64,000 nucleotides of DNA. It comes from Prinia subflava. Its lineage: Eukaryota > Chordata > Aves > Passeriformes > Cisticolidae. Location: contig NC_086247.1 in the NCBI RefSeq assembly GCF_021018805.1, positions 138,611,602-138,675,601 on the forward strand. The letters run 5' to 3'. The notes under the pieces are model-generated. The model ran no database searches. It was given only the letters and a program-made list of their open reading frames with translations, and was not told the DNA's origin. The position numbers were made by a program, and so were the translations under genes. Of this stretch, positions 12,601 to 25,411 are shown piece by piece. Position 1 is the first letter of the stretch; every line of letters starts with the position of its first letter.

Positions 12601-15199
12601 TCAAGAGCTGTGGCACTGCTGTGCAGGTCCCTGGGAGATGGCTGATTATAAGCAAGAAGTCTCTGTTGGTTATAGGTTTTAATTTTTGTTGTGTTTGACC
12701 AGGAAGGTATGGGGCAAAAATTACTCTAGAGGGCTCTGGCTAAATCAGGTTTTATCCAGTGACACATGCTGAGAGAAACTGGGTTCTTGATCTTAGTGAT
12801 TGCTTTTGCTGTTTTCTCATCTTCCTGTGATATATGGACCACTCACCCTGTCCTGAACTGCTCAGGTGCTTTTTAAAGGTAAAGAGATGGTGGCATGGCA
12901 GCTCCAGCACGAGTTTCTGCAAGTCCAAGAGAAATGCTGGGATTCACAGGGACATGCAGGATCCAGTCCTCCTGGGCTCAGGTGGATCTCTGCAGGCTCA
13001 AAGCCTGGTGTTTCATATTACATGTGGGTGCTGTTTTCATCCTCCTCAGGAAGCCTTTATTCTCAGTGTGCTGGTTACAGGCTTATTCAAAGTGAGGCGT
13101 GCAAGCTGATCTCTGAGCTCTCTGTGCCGGCAAGGCTTAATCACATCCCACTCTAAAAGAAACCATCTGATGTCAAGATTTGGATGATAAGAATATGGGA
13201 CACATTAGTCATGGAGGAGCTGACATACACAGAGCAACAACAACGAGATTATCTTGATATGGCTGCCCTTCTCAGGATGTGGACATGGAGAACTCTTAAT
13301 ACGTAAAAAACAGAGACTTAATTCCTTTTGTTTCTGCTAATAAATGTCCTGTCCTTTGCTACATCAGAACACCACCCTCTGCAGCAGATGTGTATGATTA
13401 AAGCATAAAAAGTATAAGAAAGATGCTGTAAAAGACTATAGATCATTGCCTCCACTAACAAGGTCCTGCCTTTCAAATCATTTTGGTTTCATTACTAGAG
13501 ATAATTGTATCCTTTGTTGTTTACCAAATATTGCAAAACCTGTACTCTACACTCTTGAAACACACATTTGAAAAAATGCGATATTTTAAATTAAATCTTA
13601 GATGAGCAGTTCTTAGATGAGCAGTAAAAGCCTTAATCTGGCAAAGTGCTCAACATGCATGCCCAGAGGGAAGTGTGTAGGTAGTTCCAGCAAAACATGT
13701 TGGCAGGATGAACTAGAACCAGGTTAATGAGCCTGACTCATTAGGAGCTGGAGCATGAGATGGGACCTAGTGGTGCAACCAGTTTGAGAAAATCCCCTCA
13801 AACTGAAAGAATACTTCTCTCTTCTCCTAGCCCACACCAAGAAAAAACATCAAACAATCCAAAACCCTTATATAAGGCAACAGGAGCATGTGTCCTTTTG
13901 CTTTCTGTCAGGAGTTCCCTCCAAGTACCAGCATGACCTGGAAAAATACAGGATTTTCTGAGAAATCTTAGGGGTATGAGGTGATGTGCTCCCACTGAGG
14001 TAATGCCATTGAGGAGGACAGAGATTTTTCTCTTTCAAGGAAACTTTATCAGTTTGGAACAAGCACTTTGATTTTTATTTTTCCTAAAGAATCTAATGCA
14101 TATTGCCCTTCCTTTTTTCCTGGGTGATGGAAAAGGGACATTTCCCCAGACTTTGCATCAGTGCTGATAACACCACTTTGAAATTCACCAACAAGCCATT
14201 AGGGCCATAAAATTTGCTCTTCTACATTCTAAGAATATTTTAAGATGCAAATACTCCAGATAGCTAAAGGTGTCAGGACCCAGAAACCAGCAGGAGTTCT
14301 GTAAAATTCAACATGTCTTGCATTTGTAAAAGTTACCTTAAAACCACAAGGGGAACTAATCCTGTAAGAGACCTTGATGCAGGTATTCTTTATACAAGGA
14401 TCTCAGACCAAACTGGTTGTGTCTTACTTGTCAGGTACATGTACTGCAGACTCTAGCTTATAAACAGAATTTTGAATTAAATACTGACATTTAGATTGTT
14501 TTAATTAATTTTCATGTGAACTGATTTTGAAAATCTGATCAATAATAATGTGAGCACTTTTCTCCCTTGAACCCTTTCTACCATGCTCAATATCCAGCAA
14601 AAAAATTAAGTTTATATTACACAGGGAAATCCCAGCTTAGGCATTAGATTCTTGAAGATCTCCACAGCTTTTAGCTAGCACTGCAATTTTTACTATTTAA
14701 TGGTTTGTTTGTAAATACCCAGATCCTGAATTTATGTAATTAATTGAGAATATATATTTTCTCCATCCCTTGAAGTTATCAAAAGCTCAAAATCTTGCAT
14801 TCAAAACAGTATGAAAGCAGAAGGCAAAAGCAAACAATATGAAAGTTATGAATCTTAAAATTTTCATGAGTTTTTGGTACACATCCCAATTTCTGAATGC
14901 TTGTTTGGGAATGCCTTCCCTGGCCCTTGACAGGACTTGCTAGGTCAGGGAAATCCAGCCACACTGGGCTGGCCGATATAAAATTGTTTGCTTCTGGGAT
15001 ATGGATATGCTTTAGTTTAATCTCCAGAGGGAAGATGTGTGAAAGCTGGGTTTGCTTAGGCCCTGCAAGGCTCAGGGTGAGGATGAGTGATGACTGCACA
15101 CCAGGACTCTGCTCCAGCACAAAAGCCAGCTGATGAACAAGCTTTTACCTTTCCACATCATTATTCCTGCAACTAAGCATGGAAAAAGCATTGAACTGG
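9685..15199. other. Unique DNA, no gene recognised
   Basis: AT-rich unique sequence with small slippage duplications. These include ATAAAGCTATTGAA twice near 10239-10275, AATAGAAGGC-like units at 11108-11149, and a 15-bp duplication CTTAGATGAGCAGTT at 13597-13626. A GC-richer stretch at 12400-12640 has open frames on both strands but no domain. I see no transposon signature and no RNA gene. Confidence 0.55.
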
Positions 15200-15288
15200 T
15201 TTTTGTTTGTTTGTTTGTTTGGTTGGTTTGGTTTTTTGGGTTTTTTTTGGGGGGGGGAGGGGTTTGGGGTTTTTTTGGTTTTTTTTGT
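15200..15288 (+). repeat. G/T low-complexity tract with quadruplex motif
   Basis: An almost pure G/T tract on the plus strand. It begins with TTTG tetramers (15200-15228) and continues as T-runs alternating with G-runs. At 15249-15269 the order is G9, A, G4, TTT, G4. That can be split into four runs of four G with loops of 1, 1 and 3 bases, a canonical intramolecular G-quadruplex motif. A 74-codon open frame through it is a composition artefact. Confidence 0.8.
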
Positions 15289-16466
15289 CTTCTGAACTAC
15301 TCAAGAACATCAGGTTATGGACCTAATTCTGGCCATGAGTATAATACTTATGTCTGACTACACACACACACAGAACACAAATGCCTAAATAGCCTCTTTC
15401 ATGACAAAGGCATCACATTTCAAAGCAAGTGAGGCCCAGATGATTTTTTTAAATTCAATTCTCCTTTATGCATCTTTCTGGGGCGCTTATATGAATTAAG
15501 CTCCTAATCTTCTGAGCTTTGCCCACCATATACTATTAGAGCCATTAGCTTTGCAGTGATATCTTTGATTTCGTTACAAAAGACTGCGATCAGAACTGTT
15601 CTTTTAGGACCCTAAGTGACTGTGATGGGCTGTTCCTTCATTGTTACCTCCTTAACATAAATCCTTCAAAACCTGTGTGTGGGAGAGACAGCCCATTCTC
15701 CAGCAAACTCCTTTCTGCAAAGCCGTTTGCCTCTTTGGGGAAGAAGAGCAAGTCATTCATGCTATGGAAATGAAACAGAAAGTGAGATGGAGTGGCAGAA
15801 TAAGATGCTGCTCGGGGAGATGCCACACCAGCAGAGGCACTGGCCTCCCCAGGATCCACCCTTGCCATCCCACCCCTCACACTTGCCCACACAGGGCAGT
15901 GGCACCTCGGGAGCGTGGCCAGAACGATGCTGGGAGCAGGCTCTGCCCTGGGCTGGGGACAGGCACCTCTGCTCACAAACAGCCCTGCGTGACCAGAACT
16001 AACAAGGTTTCACTGAACAAAGCTTTGGAGAAACTGCCATGCTGCACTTTGTTCCACAACGTTTATAGTTCCTCACCTCTGGCCCCATTTAATGCTATAA
16101 TTGCTCTCTTAAATTTCTCTTTATTTAACGTCACCCAGTCTGTCTTCTTTTGTTACCATTTATTTAACTAAAACAGGCAGAGGCTGATATTGAAGGCAGG
16201 AATGGAGCCAGCATGTTAAAACCTGCTTTTAATTTAAGGTTCTGGGGCTAGTTTCCTAGCCATTACCACATTTCAGAGAAAATGAATTTTCTTTCTCTCT
16301 GTCAAGCGATGGCTGATCTAGATCTAATTAGGGTCAGTTTCACCTAAAGATGAGTCATTTACATTCTGAATATATGGCTTCCAAATTATCATTTTGGTTT
16401 AACATCAGACATGAATAAACCCATGCATATCTTTTTTAGATGGCACTGATGATAAAAATCAATGGC
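15289..16466. other. Unique DNA with a possible conserved block
   Basis: 15640-16000 is GC-richer, with overlapping open frames on both strands (up to about 164 codons) and no recognised domain. 16060-16420 is AT-rich with TAATTA at 16325-16330 and a perfect AP-1 type TGAGTCA at 16351-16357. This texture resembles a vertebrate conserved non-coding element. That is inference from appearance, not alignment. Confidence 0.4.
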
Positions 16467-16532
16467 TTTTCTTCCACAAATACCTTTCCCAGCAAAAAGA
16501 TGGCAGCTGGGAAAGGTATTTGTGGAAGAAAA
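16467..16532. repeat. Perfect 27-bp inverted repeat (hairpin, 12-nt loop)
   Basis: The left arm at 16467-16493 is the exact reverse complement of the right arm at 16506-16532: 27 of 27 positions pair. The loop is 12 bases (16494-16505). Transcribed from either strand, it would fold into one stem-loop of about 66 nt. The size is in the range of a microRNA precursor, but a perfect stem with no bulges is unusual for one, and I recognise no known microRNA seed. A recent inverted duplication by template switching is an equally good explanation. The pairing is directly visible; any RNA function is inference. Confidence 0.9.
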
Positions 16533-19093
16533 AAAGATACAGTTCAGGATAAGGACAAATAAGATTAAGGGTAATTGCAGAATGTAGTTTTCTGAACTGC
16601 AGAAAAAGTGGCCTATTTAAAACTTACTAAAATAAAAGCTCTGAATGTTCAAACACTTAAAGATAATTTTTTTGACAAAAACCCCTAGCTATGCAGGGCC
16701 ATACTACATTTCTCTAAGCATAATATGAGTACAGAAACAAAACAGATTGCAATGGATGAAACTGGAAAAAAAACCCATACAACAATGCAATTCTGTGGCA
16801 GTATTGGCAAATACTAAGCAGAGTGAGGAGAAAAACTTTCATTTTTAAAAAGTCAAAATCCCATCCCTTTTTCAGCTGGGAGCCATTTGTGTAATCAGTA
16901 TGTCTTTCAGCAAATTTAAAAGAACAAAACTCCATAATAAGGCATCTTGTAGCCTTACTTTGCCAGGAAAACCTTAGAAACAGGAATTTCTGTTATCACT
17001 CTTATACTCTGCACCTCTCTTTGGCATCCATTACCTGCCACTTCCACTATTCTACGTTTTCAGTGGATGAACAAGAATTAGCCCTGGAAACAGAAGTGTC
17101 TGTCCTCTGCTCTGAGCCCTGACCCATCACCAGGATAACACCAAGGCATTCAGCTGCACTGGTGGAGATGGCTGGGACACAAGGGCTTCAGTGCTGGGAA
17201 ATAACAAGACCTCTGAAATACACCGTGGAAATTAAATCTCACGCTGCTTCTTATTAAATCCAATAATAGGTAACATAACCCCGTTATTTTGTGTTTTAAA
17301 TAACCTGGGTCAGCAAAGGAGTTATTTTGTCAGTGTTTGCTTCCTCAGAGGAGGTGTTATCAGTGAGTTCACAACTGAATGCTCATCAGAAGTGCAGAAC
17401 CTTCTGCTGCTCAGTGGGATTAAGCAAAGCAGACTTCTGCTATCAGCAAGGGGAAGCTGAGTTATTTAGGACAGCCTATAAATCACTCAAGAACCAGGAC
17501 TCTCTGGCATCACTGGGATCCTGAAGGCTTTGCAGATCTTTTTCCCACTGTGTTCCCACTGCAGAACAGCAGCACTGGTGTCTTTTCTCAAACCTGCTGG
17601 GTTAAGAGCATTTTTCATACACAAGCTCTTAAGACTGAGATAAATTTTGCTTTCCACCTTAAAAAAAGATAAAAAGATTTGTAAACATTGCCACCTGTTT
17701 TGGTGGAGATGTAAAGGAGCAGAATGAATCACAAAACTCAGAGATGTGATGGTATAGTTTGTTGCTTTACAAAGAAATAGGAATACTCCAGGGTTATATT
17801 TCTCAAACAATTTTTAATCGCTACACTCTCCCCGGAAGTTCTTCGTTCATTTAAGAGCTCAGCAATATCAGCATTTTTGTATTTGGATTATTTCTGTGAT
17901 TTCATGAAGCCCAGAGTTCCACCACTCACCACACAGTCCCTGCCCAGTGAAGCACCAGCAATGCACAGAGCTTGTGCTGAAGACACAGCAGGGAAACTGT
18001 GAGTGTGTCCACATGCAGCCCAGGACCAGGATCCTGCAGGAGGAAACCCAACAGGCCAGAAGGTTTTGTCCCAAGGACAGAGTTTTCAGCTCCTCTGTTT
18101 GAAACTTTACCAAACTGTAGCAGCAAACCAAGGGAAACAGCTATGTGGTTCAAAAGTGAAAATGTTCATGCCCTTATCTGAAAGCTAAAGATGTGTCTTT
18201 CCACCTTCTACATGGCAGTGGGAGGTGAGAGCCCCTGTGTCAAGGTGGTTCAGAGAGCAGCAGCAGCACTGTGGTTTCCAGTGCACAGGAGGGCATGCAC
18301 AGTAGTCTAATTGAAGCCTTCTGAGAGTGAATGGCTGTGGAAATTCAGTTATAGTTTTCAGCAGGATGGTTATCTTACTTTAATCAACTGGAAGCAATCA
18401 CTGTCTAAACCAGTCTCTATTAACTTTGCATGCAGTTTCTCTTCACAACAACCAAACTCCTGCTTGGAGCCTTAGCAATTTGAGTCAATCATACTTCAGT
18501 AACAATAATTTCAACATTATGCCACAACTTACCCAAGAGCAAAAAATTCCTCCCATGCCAAACTTGTCCTTGGCTCACCACTAAACTCTGTGAAGTTATT
18601 CCGGCCATGGTCTTGACATAGAAGTGGTTTAAGTTTCCAGGCTGGTCGAATTTACTGCTATGTCTGATATTCTGTTTCACATATGTCGAGTACTTGTCTC
18701 TTTGATCTTGTGAGCTGTTTATTTTATATCTGCCTTGTTATTGTGGTTCTTATTTACAAGCTGCAGCCTGGCATTGCATGCACACATGCCCAGGCATACA
18801 CAGATGCACAAACCAGATCATTGCTGGACTTGATCAGCTTTTACTTCTAAGAACATTTCCACCTTCTTTGACAAGTGTTGTCTACTCCACGCAAGCACTG
18901 CAGTTTATAGAAAGAAATACTGTTAAGAAACAAAAGATTAGGGTCAAATACAGCATTTTCAGCGAGGCCATGGCTTACAGTCAGCTTTCAGGCAGCATTT
19001 TCAGTGTGGGTGTGCAAATATCTTGTCTACACCAAATATATGGCATGTTGAGAAATCTCCTGAAACAGAAAAGGAAAAAAAACTCTTTCAGAG
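16533..19093. other. Unique DNA, no gene recognised
   Basis: AT-rich unique sequence with short open frames on both strands, for example 17327-17524 and 17487-17810. None shows domain features, and no transposon signature was seen. Confidence 0.55.
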
Positions 19094-19247
19094 AAAAAAA
19101 AAAAAAAAAAAAAAACCACACCAAAAAACCCCCCCAAAAAACCCCCCAAAAAACCCCCAAAAGACCAAAAAACCCCAATAAACCCCCCCCCAAAAAAAAA
19201 GAAAAAAAAAAAAAAAAGAAAGAAAAAAAAAGAAAAACCCCAAAAGC
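19094..19247 (-). repeat. A/C low-complexity tract, G-rich on minus strand
   Basis: The tract starts with A22 (19094-19115), then alternates C-runs and A-runs: C7 (19129-19135), C6 (19142-19147), C5 (19154-19158), C4 (19173-19176) and C9 (19183-19191). A purine A/G stretch follows to about 19237. Read on the minus strand, the C7/C6/C5 runs with 6-base loops satisfy a three-tetrad quadruplex pattern if the G7 run is split. Lysine/proline-rich and phenylalanine/glycine-rich frames across it are artefacts of composition. Confidence 0.8.
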
Positions 19248-21520
19248 CTGAGAATAAAACATTAACAAGATGCAAGTACTCAAATTATTTAAAAAATCTT
19301 GTGAACATAAAAAAGAAAATTTCTAGGGATAACATCTCATTAAGTGGTGGCTTCATAATAGCAAACAATGACAAAAGTTTGTAATTAGATGGTGCCTTTC
19401 ATCTGAGAGATTCATCAGCTCTTAGCCATTACTGACAATTAATTTGACACCATTTCTTCTCACAAACACACAGCTGCTGTGTTTGAAGGAGAAGAGACAG
19501 GGAAGTGTTCACCTAGGAGCAGCACATGTCTGAACTGCAGTTGTTCAGGCTTTTAAGGAAAGCTTACCTGTGTGTGTGCCCCTAAGCTGAACTAAAACAT
19601 CTGCAATCCAAAACCTTTCCTGCTTACTCATTCATGCAGTTAAAAATGCCCATACTTTCAGGCACCCTTTAACTCCCACTCACTTGCCTCAAACCAGAGT
19701 GATAACATAGGCGTGGAAAGGGCTGTTACGGCTGTGAGTTTAATTGTAATTCAAATGTACCTGAATATCAGAACAGCTTTTGATCTAGGGGTAAATACAA
19801 GCAAATTGCTTTACCTGACTCAAGTGCATTTCAGACACGTAGCTGCAGAAATGGATAGGAAAACGCCTTCTCTTGAAAAGATGTTAGTGGCATAACGTGC
19901 ATGACAAGATCCCAGCAGACTTCTCATTCAGGGAGGTAGGGCCAACTGAGCCATCATCACTCAGGCATTTCCTGCATGCAGCCTTTAGGAGACTCCTCAA
20001 AGATTCCTCAGGGCACCTCTCTCACACTCAGGGGTTTTGGTAATGCTCTCTGGGCTTTACCAGCAGCTTTTGGTGATGCTCTCTGGGCATGGAAGCCATT
20101 AGCATGTGAGGTGGTGAAGCCTTGCTAAATAGACTTTGATTTATAGACAGCTCCCCGTCAGCTGGGGAAATACAGGGCTGGGATTCCCAGTACTGTAAAA
20201 CTCCTGAGGTGTGGCGCACAGATACCTGAGCAACTTGACAAAGACTCAGCTGTGGTCCAGGCTGGCTCCTGCAGAGACCCCTCCTGTCTGTGCACCTGGT
20301 TGTTGCAGGTAAATTCACCTGGAGCCGAGCCCAGGCTGGCTCCGCGGGCAGGCGCTGCTCCTCACCAGAGCTGCAGGATTTCCGGCACCCTGAAGCGTGA
20401 AATACTCTGCATGAAGGTTCGAGGTGCTGCCCCACCTCCCTCCCACCCCCCAGGGCTGATGCCAGCAGCTCTGGCTTGATTGACTAGAGCTGATTTTGCA
20501 TTGAGGTATCTTTGCATCATCATCTCCAGAACCTGCAAAGTGCCAGCCGTGATACCAAACTGGTCAGGCAGGTACCCATATCCCACTCACCAGCTTTTAC
20601 TAGAGCTACTCCTGGCCACACTGAAGTGATGCAGCTGCCAGACTGTAAGTGTGGGGTCTGAGAGGTGCTTGCTTCTCTTTTGTTTTATACTTTTTCTGCT
20701 GGGCTGAACTATGAGTGTATGCTGTGTATGGAGCACTAAGAGAGAGAGCCAAGGGAAGAATGGAGGGAGAAAACTAAACATACACTGCCTATCTCTTCCT
20801 GATACATATATCAAATGCAGGGGCACAGGAAGGGACAAAGAAGCTTGTCAGAATACGTGTGGCTGCTCTAACAGTGTCCAGACCAAGCAAACATGCTTTG
20901 CTGAAGTGTTAAATGTGGCAATGAGGGTTATACATATGCATCACTTCACAGTACCAAGGAGATGAGTGCATGCCTTTAGCCTCTGGCCGCCTGCAAACCT
21001 TTCCTTTTCCTGTTGTGTGTCTGTCCACCCTCAAATAATCACTCCACAGTGTCTTGTGCTTGAGGAGCTATGGGGCAGTTTGCTAATGTAAAACATAATA
21101 CATGGAATTGCCTTGCTGCTCCCTTATCTAAGAACTATTTTTTTCCAAGCTGATGCTCAGGCTGACCCATTTATGCAAATCTGTTTCCACATCTCATTCT
21201 CATGTCAGAAACATGGATTAGTCTTTAATATTAAAGTGGTTTGTCAACATCACAGGCCAGACTTGACCCTTGATCTATGGCTTTCACTGGCTGGTTGAAG
21301 AGCTGTGGGAAGAGGTCACACATATTGTTAAACCCAGGGTCTGAAAGCCCCAAGACTAACAGGCTGTGTATGTTTGGGCATGTGTCTGACTTTGTACAGG
21401 CTCTGTGCTGAAGGAACTAAAAAATCTCAATTTACTGTTACAGCCATCAGAAGCTATGTTGACCTAACACCCTGCGTGCTTTGCAGCCCTGTGTGCCCCT
21501 AATTTAGAACTTGTGTTATT
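19248..21520. other. Unique DNA, no gene recognised
   Basis: Unique sequence with a GC-richer patch at about 20200-20470 that has open frames on both strands. A 21-bp duplication (20035-20055 and 20068-20088, TTTTGGTRATGCTCTCTGGG, 33-bp period) is the only repeat seen. I recognise no gene or mobile element. Confidence 0.55.
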
Positions 21521-21548
21521 AAAAAAAAAAAAAAAAAAATATATATAT
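21521..21548. repeat. A19 followed by (TA)n microsatellite
   Basis: Nineteen A (21521-21539) run directly into TATATATAT. It could be the tail of an old retroposon, but no recognisable element precedes it, so I call it simple sequence. Confidence 0.8.
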
Positions 21549-24113
21549 CTAATCCCAGTTCAGGGAAACAGAGACAGACACTGTTGGCAAAGGCTGCCAA
21601 AAATAGAGAAGAGTCCACTGATGCCATGTGATGACAGATGTCTGCAAACTCACCACGTACCATGGTGGATCTGTGCCCAGTAGAGTCAAAGGCAAGATCC
21701 TGAACAATAATTCCCAGCCTACAGGAAAAACTTGATGCCTTTTCAGATTGATCAAAAAAACCTCACTAGGAAGCTTTATAAATCATAAAAATGCTGAACA
21801 AAGGGATAGAATAAATTCTGGAATTCAGTGCTTCTCCAGGGCTGCATTGGAAGAACCATTACCCACTACAGTGGGTGTAGCAAGGTCCCTCACATGCTGT
21901 AGTGGAAGGAATCCTCATCTCTCCCACGAAAATCCTAATAATCATAAACCTTGTTGTAGGGCTCTTCCATCCTACTCCTGAATGTGGACACAACACAGCC
22001 GAGGACACAGGAGTCAGTGGATGAAAGAGGACAAACAAGAGGTCTGGTTCTGTCAGAGCACTGAGACACCTGGGCTCTTGCTTCCCTCTTCCTGATACTG
22101 TTTGTGTGATGAGATGAAAGCCAAGAGACCTGGAGATAAAGTTCAGCAGTCCAGTGAGTTCAACCACCTGAATTCTGCTTGCTTCTTGTTTCAGGCACCT
22201 GAACACCATCAGTGAGGATCTCTCAAATTCGTTGCCAATTGTGGCTTCTTATTGACTTTCCATTAAATCAGTTCAGTGTGTTTTCATACACTCTTGCCCC
22301 GAGGTGCCAGTGATCTTGCCTGTGTGTTTACTCATCCCAGGGTCTGAGAAGAAGTAGTAAAAATACTCAGGTCAGTTTGGGACTGTGAGATCCTGACTTC
22401 CCAAGGAGTTTGCCTGCTGCTAGCTGAGCCCCCAAGTTCATTAGTAAGGTATGATGATGATTCAGGAAAACCCAAGTGTTCTGCTGACTTGTTATACCAG
22501 CTCATGTTTCTGTGCTGTGCCTTTCCAAGTTGCCTGACTGGACAAGTACCAGTTCACAACAGCTTTCTTTGAAGCTTTAATTTGCAGCCTGGATGCACAA
22601 CTACACCCAGGACCACAACTGGATTTACAAGGCCTGGGAAAAGACTGTAGAAATGGATGTACTTTGCTCTCCTCCCACACTACCCTGCAGAGCTCAGGGC
22701 TACAGTTTGGCACTGACAAGTGTGAATTTGGTCCATCTGGACAGCCTGAGAGATGAAAGCTCTGTGTGGGAACCTGCATGTCCGGTTGGGTTGGAGCGTG
22801 CTAAGAACAAGGACAGGGATCTTAAGTGCTGACTTTATCAAGTGGCATACACATTCAGATCTCTAATCCTTTTTTTTCCAGCCTCTCCTTCCAAATGTAG
22901 AAAACTTCTACCTCAGGTCCCCTGGCTTGCCCTCCCTCCACAGAATGTATTCACCGATAGAAAGGAGGAAGAAACATGAAACAAAATTTACATATTTTTA
23001 TGGCCAGCTGCAGACAGAACAAGATGTCTTCATTCTGACATCTCTGCTGCTCAGATGTGCTGCTGGATGTCAATGGTGCATCACTGGCAAACAGACACTT
23101 TTCCCATGAAAAGCTGTGCTTTCCTGTAACACAGTCACATTTCTGCTCTACAAATCTGTTTAGGATTTTACAGATTTTTTTTACAGGCTAATCAGTGTCA
23201 TGTTACCCGAAGATGGGCATGGAACAACCCTTTAATGTTTTTTCATCAAGTTTTTATTGAAAAAACCCAGTGCCATTTCAATGAATCTAATGCAATATTC
23301 AGGACACATTGAGTCTATCTCTAATATCTTAATAATTTTTTCTGTTAATATCTGTGGTGATGCTTTCCAATGATGCCATAATGAGGACACCAACCATAAC
23401 TCTTATAAACCCCACTGCTGCATGTTTCTTATTCTCTAATGTGGAGTAGCATTACTGAAACTCAGCTAAATGGTCACATACTCATGCTCCCATAGAGAAA
23501 TTTACCTAAACTAAAGTCAAGGGTATATGGAGGAGAGTCTCACACTCTTTGTCAGAAGCTGATTTGGATGAAATGTTGAAAGCCAATATCTAGAAACCCA
23601 TGAAATAAACTCCAAAATCCCACTAATTCAAATAATTGAATTTGTGATTAATGACCTGTTTCAGTCATTTGACAGCAACCATTCTATTGACTCTAGTAAG
23701 GTTTGCATCAGACCTCTTTCTTGCTGTCTTTCTTACCTGTTTTTGTGTCTCAACATGCAGCATGTGAAGGTCTCCAGAGTCTGGACATGGTTTTTTATCT
23801 GGACACAATTAAAACTTCCATAAGAGCCTTGTGGTGTCTCTTGTGTAAAGCTCAGCTTTAAACAATGCACTCGGAGAAGACTTTATCTCCATGTGTAGGA
23901 TGCAGGGATTAAAGTAGATTGTAAGACTTCTCTTAAACAAACAGCTTGAGGGGGTGGCACTAATAAAGCTGAGCATGATAAGTGTGGGTCCGTGACTAAA
24001 GAGAAATCTACATTTCAGGAATAATATGTAGATAAGGCTCCTTGGCAGGGCTGCAAGATAGTGCTTTTCTTCTTCTGGAAATCAAATGTGTCATTAACAA
24101 CAGTTCTAAAACA
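21549..24113. other. Unique DNA, no gene recognised
   Basis: Unique sequence of mixed composition with open frames up to about 116 codons on either strand. None is recognisable, and no repeat family was identified. Confidence 0.55.
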
Positions 24114-24180
24114 TGAGGAGGAGAAGGAGGAAGAGAAGGAGAAGAAGGAGGAGGAGGAGGAGAAAGTGGAGGAGGAGAGA
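24114..24180 (+). repeat. GGA/GAA purine tract
   Basis: Sixty-seven bases are almost purely purine on the plus strand, made of irregular GAG, GGA and GAA triplets with one T. Such mirror-like polypurine tracts can form triplex DNA. The arginine/lysine-rich frame through it is a composition artefact. Confidence 0.8.
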
Positions 24181-25119
24181 ACCACCAAAGAGCAACAGTT
24201 TTGAGCCAGATGATGTGTTTCCCATGCTGTACAGGAGCTGTTATATTCTGGCACCCTCTCCTAGCATTAGCTGGGAGTGCTTGGTAAAGCTGGGAAGGCA
24301 GATTTCCACATCTCACTGCAAGAGACATGAAACAAACCCCCCGGGCAGATTTCCACTGGCAAACAAGCAGGATGCATAGAAATAAATAAATAAATCACTA
24401 CTGAAGCATTCTGTGAAGAATATTATGGCTTGGCATGCAGACATCTCTGTCTGGAGGAGCCAATGTTTGTCAAGTGAAAACACAAGAAATTCCCAACCTA
24501 TCCTGCTATCTGGAATTAATTATTACATTGGCAAGGTCCAAGAAGGATGAAACAAACTAAGCAACATTTCCAAAAGCTTGAACTAACCATCTCACCCCAC
24601 TGAACAACATTGTACCTGGGCCCCAGTTCCAGAAAAACCTTCTGTGTTTTGGATCTGCCAACAGAAGACTTCAGGAGCCCAAGATCCAGGCTTGAAGACT
24701 CTTCCTCTAAGTTGGGAATAGTTTGATCCAGTTTGTGGGGTTGGCTGTCTTTACCCAAAACAAACACCTACTGTGTCCTGAGATATGCACCCTGATGTGA
24801 TCTCAGCCCTGTGCTGAGCAACGTAATATGGAAATGCTTCTTCCAGTGGGATGATCTCTAAGCAGCACCCTGACTACTGTACAGGATGATAGAGCAGGGA
24901 ACACTCCATGGTGCTAATCCTTTAATATCCTTTTTCAAACCGGTTTTTGTGTTCATAAACAATCTAATAAATTTGACTTTTCAGAGCTGTTGTTTTTCCT
25001 ATTCAGATTCCTTACTGGACTTGCTAAATTTTGGTGCAGTTTCATAAGAAAAAATATCAAATCCCCTAAGCAAAGGCTTGGGGGAGATTTTAGTCATGTG
25101 TGTTGATTGGGTTAGTAAA
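24181..25119. other. Unique DNA with a short (AAAT)4
   Basis: Unique sequence. An AAAT tetramer run of four units lies at 24380-24395. No gene signal was seen. Confidence 0.55.
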
Positions 25120-25411
25120 GAAGTTTGAGACAGCCTTTTCTCAGCAGTGCCCAGTGACAGGACGAGAGGCTATCAGCACAAATTACAATCAACTAATTCC
25201 ACTTAAACATACAAGAAAACTTTTCTACTCTTGAAGGGATCAAACACTGGAGCAGGTTGCCCAGGGAAGTTGCAGTGTCTCTGTCCTTGGAGATACAAGA
25301 GCCCCAGCTGGACACAGTCCCAGATAAGATGCTCATGCTCATGGTGTGAGCAGGTGGTTGGATTGGGTGATCTCCAGAGATGCCTTCCAACCCCAGCTGT
25401 TCTGTGACTCC
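25120..25411 (+). mobile_element. CR1 LINE, 5'-truncated 3' fragment
   Basis: CR1 is the major non-LTR retroposon of birds and other sauropsids; most copies are short 3' pieces. This segment follows the CR1 3' region in order. A CTTTTCTCAGCAGTGCCCAG-like start is followed by CAGTGACAGGACGAGAGG (about 25151), then CAAACACTGGAGCAGGTTGC (about 25241) and GGTTGGATTGGGTGATCTCC (about 25358). It ends with CTTCCAACCCCAGCTGTTCT and a GTGACTCC tail. The order places the element on the plus strand. No terminal ATTCTATG-type octamers remain and no reverse transcriptase region is present, so the copy is dead. The identification is from remembered family hallmarks. The exact left edge is uncertain by tens of bases. 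Confidence 0.85.

Noticed and set aside
24008..24379. Arginine-rich (plus) and proline/serine-rich (minus) frames
   Set aside because: They are translations of a GGA/GAA purine tract.
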